Both the position numbers and the translations under genes were made by a program. Below, piece by piece: positions 8,080-11,425 of a DNA stretch of 11,425 nucleotides; within the stretch, counting starts at the first letter, position 1; every line of letters starts with the position of its first letter. The notes under the pieces are model-generated. The model saw only the letters and a program-made list of their open reading frames with translations, had not been told where the DNA came from and searched no databases. The stretch is from J134 sp964484045 (GTDB lineage Bacteria; Pseudomonadota; Alphaproteobacteria; Sphingomonadales; Rhodothalassiaceae), in NCBI GenBank assembly GCA_964484045.1, contig CAZAEP010000063.1, forward strand, positions 1 through 11,425, written 5' to 3'.

Positions 8080-8120
8080 TATATGGCGTTCGGCGCGATA
8101 CGGCCCACGACATGTTGTGG
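8074..8120 (-). promoter_or_regulatory. Tandem NrdR-box-like operators upstream of nrdA
   Basis: Two 16-mers resemble the NrdR consensus ACACWATATATWGTGT. Box 1 (8074-8089) contains the full ATATAT core and matches at 11 of 16 positions. Box 2 (8105-8120, CCACGACATGTTGTGG) also matches at 11 of 16 and is an almost perfect inverted repeat, with one mismatched pair. Their centres are exactly 31 bp apart, three helical turns, which is the spacing known for NrdR box pairs. Box 1 covers the -35 element and box 2 lies just upstream. NrdR is a zinc-ribbon/ATP-cone repressor of RNR genes that senses dATP/ATP. The match, the spacing and the gene context together make this assignment fairly strong. Confidence 0.7.
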
Positions 8121-8147
8121 AAAAGCCGGCGTGAATCCTGTGGACAA
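8116..8147 (-). promoter_or_regulatory. Two DnaA-box-like 9-mers upstream of the nrdAB promoter
   Basis: On the minus strand TTTTCCACA (8124-8116) fits the relaxed DnaA-box consensus TTWTNCACA fully. TTGTCCACA (8147-8139) differs from TTATCCACA at one base. They have the same orientation and are 23 bp apart start to start. The first overlaps the outer NrdR-like box by 5 bp. A GANTC site (GAATC, 8133-8137) lies between them. DnaA boxes are known in the E. coli nrdAB promoter, so cell-cycle control of dNTP supply is a reasonable inference, not shown by the sequence alone. Confidence 0.45.
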
Positions 8148-8164
8148 GAGGGGGATAAAGAGCG

Positions 8165-8189
8165 GAGAAAGCGGCAAAAGAGAGGCCGC
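8165..8189 (-). terminator. Possible weak intrinsic terminator downstream of accA
   Basis: On the minus strand, 12 nt after the accA stop, GCGGC (8189-8185) pairs with GCCGC (8175-8171) around a 9-nt pyrimidine-rich loop and is followed by TTTCT. The stem is only 5 bp and the T tract is interrupted, so efficiency is doubtful. Confidence 0.3.
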
Positions 8190-8201
8190 CGGCGTGGTTT
8201 A

Positions 8202-9164
8202 TCAAAGACGCGCCTCGGCGCGGCCGATGGCCAGGAACTTCTCCCGGCGCAGCGCCCTGAGTCGCGCCGGCGCGAGTCCCTGCATCTCGGCCAGGGCCTC
8301 GGAAATCGCGTCGCCGAGCGCGGCGACGGCACGGTCGGGCTCGCGATGGGCGCCGCCCAGCGGTTCGGGAACGATGCGGTCGATGACCCCCAGCTTGTGG
8401 AGATCCTGCGCCGTGATCCTGAGCGCTTCGGCGGCCTCCTGCGCCTTCTCGGCCGTGCGCCAGAGGATCGAGGCGCAGCCCTCGGGAGAAATCACCGAAT
8501 AGATGGCGTGCTCGAACATCAACACGCGATTGCCGGCGGCGAGCGCCACCGCGCCGCCCGATCCGCCTTCGCCGACGATGGTCGCGACGAGCGGCACCTC
8601 GAGGGCCAGGCAGCGTTCGGTGCATCGCGCGATCGCCTCCGCCTGGCCGCGCTCTTCGGCTCCGACGCCGGGATAGGCGCCGGGCGTATCGACGAGGGTG
8701 ACCACCGGCAGATGAAAGCGGTCGGCGAGATCCATCAGGCGGATCGCCTTGCGGTAGCCTTCGGGCCGCGCCATGCCGAAATTGTGGTGGATGCGCGAGG
8801 CGGTGTCGGCGCCCTTCTCATGGCCGATGAGCATCACCGGCCGCCCGCGAAAGCGGGCCGGTCCGCCCTGGATGGCGGTGTCCTCACCGAAGCCGCGATC
8901 GCCGGCAAGCGGCGTGAAGTCGGTAAAAAGCCGCGCCGCGATATCGGAAAAGTGCGGCCGCTCGGGATGGCGCGCGACCTGGGTTTTCTGCCATGGCGTG
9001 AGCGTCGCATAGGCCTGTCTGAGCAGACGGTCGCGCTTGCTCGCCAGGCGGTCGACCTCATCGCTGAGATCGACGCCGGCATCGCTGCCGGACAGCTTCT
9101 CGAGGTCGCGGATGCGGCCTTCGAGCTCGGCGATCGGCTTTTCGAAATCGAGAAAGGTGATCAT
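8202..9164 (-). CDS. accA: Acetyl-CoA carboxylase carboxyltransferase, alpha subunit
   Basis: AccA forms, with AccD, the carboxyltransferase that moves CO2 from carboxybiotin on BCCP to acetyl-CoA, the committed step of fatty acid synthesis, in the cytoplasm. The 320-residue length is that of the family (E. coli 319). The N terminus (ITFLDFEKPIAELEGRI) is characteristic, followed by a helical region and the crotonase-like core. The core includes GHEKGADTASRIHHNFGMA (about 114-132), VDTPGAYPGVGAEERGQAEA (about 158-177), the oxyanion-forming glycine stretch GEGGSGGAVALAAGNRV (about 198-214) and YSVISPEGCASILWR (about 222-236). ATG at 9164 was chosen because the N terminus aligns with the family; the frame stays open upstream but there encodes only a shadow of the preceding gene. 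The SPOR/Sel1 gene ends 55 bp upstream on the same strand, so both may share a transcript. No accD or biotin-carboxylase gene is in the window. Confidence 0.97.
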   Translation of the reverse strand: MITFLDFEKPIAELEGRIRDLEKLSGSDAGVDLSDEVDRLASKRDRLLRQAYATLTPWQKTQVARHPERPHFSDIAARLFTDFTPLAGDRGFGEDTAIQGGPARFRGRPVMLIGHEKGADTASRIHHNFGMARPEGYRKAIRLMDLADRFHLPVVTLVDTPGAYPGVGAEERGQAEAIARCTERCLALEVPLVATIVGEGGSGGAVALAAGNRVLMFEHAIYSVISPEGCASILWRTAEKAQEAAEALRITAQDLHKLGVIDRIVPEPLGGAHREPDRAVAALGDAISEALAEMQGLAPARLRALRREKFLAIGRAEARL

Positions 9165-9219
9165 CTGCGTCGCGTTCGGTCCCCAGGGAGGCTCAAGGTG
9201 AGCAAAGCCCGAGGCAGAG

Positions 9220-10227
9220 TCAAGGCCGGCCCGGGGCCACCGGAATGCAGGTCTGGCCTGCCGCCTCGAGGGCGTGGCACTGCTTGATCGCCGCTGCGCG
9301 CGAGGCGAAGGGTCCGATCTGCAGGCGGTGGAAGCGTCCCTTCTCGCCGAGATCGATGGTGGCCACCCGGTGCTGCAGTCCGGCGACCAGATCCGGGGCC
9401 TCGGCGGCGAGCGTCCGCCACAGCTTTTCCGCCGCTTGCGGGCTGCGGAAAGCGGCGAGCTGCAGGCGCCAGGAGGCGCCGAGATCGGGCGCCGGTGCGG
9501 CGGCGGGGGCCGTCCGCGGTGCCGCCTTCGCCGCGTCCGTCGTCGTGGAGGGCGCTTGCGGCAGCGGTTCCGGCGCCGCGGCGGGCGGCGCGCGGCGCGT
9601 CCCCTCCGCCGCCCGCGGCGGTGACGGTGAGGGCGCGGCATCGTCGTCGGCCGCGACCAGACGGCGGCGCAGCGACTCCGCCCGCGCGCGCTGCGTCCCG
9701 CTCAGATAGCGGGCCATCGTCGCCCGCGCCGTTTCGGCGTCGCCCAGTCCCTGCGCCGCGGCGAGCGCCATCCAGGCATAGCCGCGCACGAGATCGCGGG
9801 CCACCGCCTCGCCGTTCCAGTAGAGCAGCGCGAGGCGGTATTGCGACAGGGCATGACCCTGGCGGGCGGCGGCGAGCCAGTACCCTACGGCCTCCTGGCG
9901 CTGCGCCTCGTCGGCGCCTGTCGCTTCGAACAGGCGGCTGGCGAGAAGATACTGGGCCTCGGCGAATCCCTTGTCGGCGGCGGTGCGCAGCAGGCGGTCG
10001 GCCTCCTGCGGGTCCGCGGGAACGCCCAGCCCGCGCCGATAAAGCGTCGCCATATTGTACATCGCCCGCGGATCCCCGGCCTCGGCGAGAGGTCGCCAGA
10101 CAGCGGCGGCGCCTTCGTAGTCGCCGGCGAAATAAAGCCGCCGCCCCTCCTCGAGCGGCGATGCGGACCGGGCCCACGCCGCCCCGAGGACGAGAACGAA
10201 AACCGCGATCAGCACAAGTCGCCGCAA
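9220..10227 (-). CDS. Secreted Sel1-repeat and SPOR-domain protein
   Basis: From a TTG start the protein has 335 residues. It opens with a signal peptide: MRR, the hydrophobic core LVLIAVFVLVLGAA, and a likely signal peptidase I site around AWARS-A (residue 21). Residues 22-175 hold helical Sel1/TPR-like repeats, for example WRPLAEAGDPRAMYNMATLY, then LLRTAADKGFAEAQYLLASR, then YWLAAARQGHALSQYRLALL. An Ala/Pro-rich linker (about 190-250) leads to a C-terminal SPOR domain (about 252-330; SWRLQLAAFRS, then FHRLQIGPFASRAAAIKQC). SPOR domains bind denuded septal peptidoglycan glycans, and Sel1 repeats bind proteins, so a periplasmic cell-envelope or division role is inferred. A GTG at 10278 would give a 352-residue version with 17 extra residues before the signal peptide. 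The TTG is preferred because GGGGGAG lies 8 nt before it and it gives a clean signal peptide. It probably shares a transcript with accA. Confidence 0.88.
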   Translation of the reverse strand: MRRLVLIAVFVLVLGAAWARSASPLEEGRRLYFAGDYEGAAAVWRPLAEAGDPRAMYNMATLYRRGLGVPADPQEADRLLRTAADKGFAEAQYLLASRLFEATGADEAQRQEAVGYWLAAARQGHALSQYRLALLYWNGEAVARDLVRGYAWMALAAAQGLGDAETARATMARYLSGTQRARAESLRRRLVAADDDAAPSPSPPRAAEGTRRAPPAAAPEPLPQAPSTTTDAAKAAPRTAPAAAPAPDLGASWRLQLAAFRSPQAAEKLWRTLAAEAPDLVAGLQHRVATIDLGEKGRFHRLQIGPFASRAAAIKQCHALEAAGQTCIPVAPGRP

Positions 10228-10235
10228 TTCGAAAG

Positions 10236-10242
10236 CTCCCCC
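10236..10242 (-). promoter_or_regulatory. Shine-Dalgarno sequence supporting a TTG start
   Basis: GGGGGAG on the minus strand ends 8 nt before the TTG codon at 10227-10225. It is the best ribosome-binding site near this gene's start and favours TTG over the GTG at 10278, around which no comparable site is seen. Confidence 0.6.
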
Positions 10243-10486
10243 ATCGCCGCGGGCCGGCCCGGGCGCGGATTGTCGCACCGTGGATTCCGCTATTAGAGCA
10301 TGTTGCGGTCATATGGAACCATTGTCCCGGAGTCCTGTTTCGCCATGACCGGGAAGGGCCGGCGCGGCGGTATCGTCGGCAAGGAGGACGTCGTGGCCGG
10401 AGACCGGCCCGGGACCGCGCCTAAAATTTTATGAAGAAATGCCTCCAACTGTTTGTGATTCAAGAGTCGGTTTCATCGCCGTTTTA

Positions 10487-10513
10487 CGTTTCTTTAAGTC
10501 GCGTTCCGTAAGT
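10487..10513 (+). repeat. Imperfect direct repeat upstream of the ParA gene
   Basis: CGTTTCTTTAAGT (10487-10499) is followed by CGTTCCGTAAGT (10502-10513). The two units share CGTT at the left and TAAGT at the right, with one base difference in length and a period of about 15 bp. It could be a tandem operator for a regulator binding one face of the helix, or chance in an AT-rich stretch. Confidence 0.35.
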
Positions 10514-10571
10514 TAACCTTCACCTGTCGGATGAAGAACAGCACACGCATTCGACCTCAGGCCCGTGAGAC

Positions 10572-10577
10572 AAAGGA
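10572..10577 (+). promoter_or_regulatory. Shine-Dalgarno sequence selecting the ATG at 10586
   Basis: AAAGGA lies 8 nt before ATG 10586. Other ATGs at 10578 and 10582 are in the wrong frames, and the in-frame GTG at 10565 has no ribosome-binding site, so this element fixes the start of the ParA-family gene. Confidence 0.7.
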
Positions 10578-10585
10578 ATGCATGC

Positions 10586-11314
10586 ATGCAGGTTTTGGCC
10601 TTCGCCTCGCAAAAGGGCGGTTCCGGCAAGACGACCCTGAGCGGTCATGTCGCCGTCGCCGCCGACCGTGCCGGAGCCGGTCCGGTCGCGCTCATTGACG
10701 CCGACCCGCAGGGGTCCCTGTCGGACTGGTGGAACGAACGCGAGGCGCCGACACCGGTCTTCGCCCGCACGCTCATTTCCCGACTCGTCCATGATCTCGA
10801 CGAATTGCGCACGCGGGGCTTCAAGATCGCGGTCATCGATACGCCGCCGGCCATCACCATGGCGATCCAGAGCGTGATCGCGGTCGCCGACATGGTGGTG
10901 ATCCCGACCCGCCCCTCGCCGCACGATCTGCGGGCCGCGGGGGCCACGGTCGAGCTCGTCGATCGCGCCGGCAAGCCGCTCGTCTTCGTGGTCAATGCCG
11001 CGACGCCGCGCGCGCGCATCACCGCCGACGCCGCGATCGCGCTGTCGCAGCACGGCACGGTGGCGCCGGTGACCATCCACCAGCGCACGGAGTTCGCCTC
11101 CAGCATGATCGACGGCCGCACGGTGATGGAGATCAATCCCAACGGCCGGTCGGCCCAGGAGGTGATGGCCCTGTGGAGCTATCTTCGCGATCGGCTCGAT
11201 CGCTGTCATCGTCGCACCATCTTCAGTCGTCGCGACACCAGCCGGCTGTCGCCGGCGCCGTCCGGGCGCAGCTTCGGCCGCAAATCCGAGCAGCCGGACC
11301 GGTCGCTCGTCTAG
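10586..11314 (+). CDS. ParA/MinD-family ATPase, orphan (no ParB in window)
   Basis: The 242-residue protein starts almost directly with the deviant Walker A box QKGGSGKTT (residues 9-17), which has the signature lysine K10 and the P-loop lysine K15. It continues with a Walker A' motif LIDADPQGS (36-44, D38, D40) and a Walker B motif IAVIDTPP (81-88, D85). These are the marks of dimerising ParA-type ATPases that bind DNA non-specifically and position plasmids, chromosomes or protein complexes. It lacks the N-terminal helix-turn-helix of plasmid type Ia ParA. The last 35 or so residues (RRTIFSRRDTS onward) are basic and probably disordered, and might contact DNA or membrane (inference). The immediate neighbour, 22 bp downstream, is a small gene of unknown function rather than a parB, which suggests cargo positioning instead of classic partition. 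MinD or VirC1-like roles cannot be excluded. No membrane-targeting amphipathic helix was recognised. Confidence 0.93.
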   Translation: MQVLAFASQKGGSGKTTLSGHVAVAADRAGAGPVALIDADPQGSLSDWWNEREAPTPVFARTLISRLVHDLDELRTRGFKIAVIDTPPAITMAIQSVIAVADMVVIPTRPSPHDLRAAGATVELVDRAGKPLVFVVNAATPRARITADAAIALSQHGTVAPVTIHQRTEFASSMIDGRTVMEINPNGRSAQEVMALWSYLRDRLDRCHRRTIFSRRDTSRLSPAPSGRSFGRKSEQPDRSLV

Positions 11315-11336
11315 TCGCGTGGGGGACCAAGAGACC

Positions 11337-11425
11337 ATGAAAGACACTGCCCGCCTCTCCGCCAGCCTTCTCGTGCGCAAGGGGGATGCCGCGCCCGCCG
11401 TGATGGCGGATGCCCGGCTCGGATA
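11337..11425 (+). CDS. Start of a small unknown protein gene downstream of the ParA-family gene (cut by window end)
   Basis: An ATG at 11337 opens a frame that runs to the window end. It gives 29 residues beginning MKDTARLSASLLVRKGDAAP. GGGGGA (11321-11326) lies 10 nt upstream and is a plausible ribosome-binding site, and the gap to the preceding stop is 22 bp, so the two genes look like an operon. There is no signal peptide. The ARLSASLLVRKG segment looks like a conserved, folded start rather than noise, and the third codon positions are GC-rich. I do not assign a known function. From its position it could be the adaptor or cargo partner of the ATPase (inference). Its length and C terminus cannot be seen. 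Confidence 0.7.
   Translation, partial: MKDTARLSASLLVRKGDAAPAVMADARLG

Larger units (their letters stand above)
10228..10585. other. Divergent intergenic region with AT-rich island and GANTC cluster
   Basis: These 358 bp separate the minus-strand SPOR gene from the plus-strand ParA gene and must carry both promoters. The left two thirds are GC-rich and the segment from 10421 to 10520 is clearly AT-rich. Visible elements are four GANTC sites (10283, 10330, 10457, 10464), the 10-bp palindrome TAAAATTTTA (10422-10431), and a hairpin GGCCGG-AGA-CCGGCC (10395-10409). There is also an isolated AAGGAGG (10381-10387) and TTAACCTT (10513-10520), close to a CtrA half-site. No -35/-10 pair is convincing enough to call. 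Two tiny open frames lie inside (10345-10434 and 10431-10511) but are not called as genes. Confidence 0.6.

Noticed and set aside
8116..8160. Replication origin, because of DnaA-like boxes
   Set aside because: There are only two 9-mers, no AT-rich unwinding element beside them and no origin-type genes; promoter regulation explains them better.
9165..9641. N-terminal extension of the accA frame
   Set aside because: The extension is almost pure Arg/Pro/Ala and overlaps the SPOR gene; AccA proteins start at the MITFLDFEKP position.
10292..10320. GAGCATG-type sequence (AGAGCATGTTGCGGTC) resembling dispersed alphaproteobacterial intergenic repeats
   Set aside because: No inverted partner (CATGCTC) was found nearby and there is no second copy in the window, so a repeat element cannot be supported.
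10494..10518. Full CtrA site TTAA-N7-TTAA upstream of the ParA gene
   Set aside because: The two TTAA tetramers (10494 and 10513) are 15 bp apart instead of 7; only a half-site resemblance remains.

Overview
The window is a GC-rich stretch of chromosome, most likely from an alphaproteobacterium. The basis is the strong G/C preference at third codon positions, the alphaproteobacterial look of the NrdA/NrdB and AccA proteins, the SPOR/Sel1 protein, and GANTC sites concentrated in one promoter region. A Caulobacterales- or Rhodospirillales-like source is plausible, but the genus cannot be read from the sequence. There are nine protein genes, two of them cut by the window edges. No tRNA, rRNA, CRISPR array, insertion sequence or phage gene was seen, so this looks like ordinary chromosome rather than a mobile island.

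Left part, + strand (1-5061). The 3' end of a TonB-dependent outer-membrane receptor is followed 44 bp later by an unusual protein that joins two CDGSH iron-sulfur motifs to a cupin region. After a 221-bp gap comes a two-component pair: a membrane LytS/YehU-type histidine kinase and a LytTR response regulator whose start and stop codons overlap (ATGA). The regulator gene ends tail-to-tail inside the 3' end of nrdB, with a 17-bp overlap.

Middle part, - strand (5045-8147). nrdA and nrdB encode a class I ribonucleotide reductase (RNR), transcribed leftwards. The large subunit is short and has no room for an N-terminal ATP-cone. Upstream of nrdA there is a good sigma-70-like promoter (TTGACC, 17 bp, TAGGAT). 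Two NrdR-box-like 16-mers, 31 bp centre to centre, overlap or flank its -35 element, and two DnaA-box-like 9-mers lie next to them. This is the most information-rich non-coding segment of the window.

Right part. accA (acetyl-CoA carboxylase alpha subunit) lies on the - strand, downstream of a secreted Sel1-repeat/SPOR-domain protein that probably starts at a TTG codon. A 358-bp divergent intergenic region holds an AT-rich island, four GANTC sites and an imperfect direct repeat. It separates that pair from a + strand ParA-family ATPase gene and the beginning of a small unknown gene just behind it, a candidate partner for the ATPase.

The best candidates for something not fully described are the CDGSH-cupin fusion, the ParA/small-protein pair, and the combined NrdR/DnaA control region of an RNR that appears to lack allosteric activity control.
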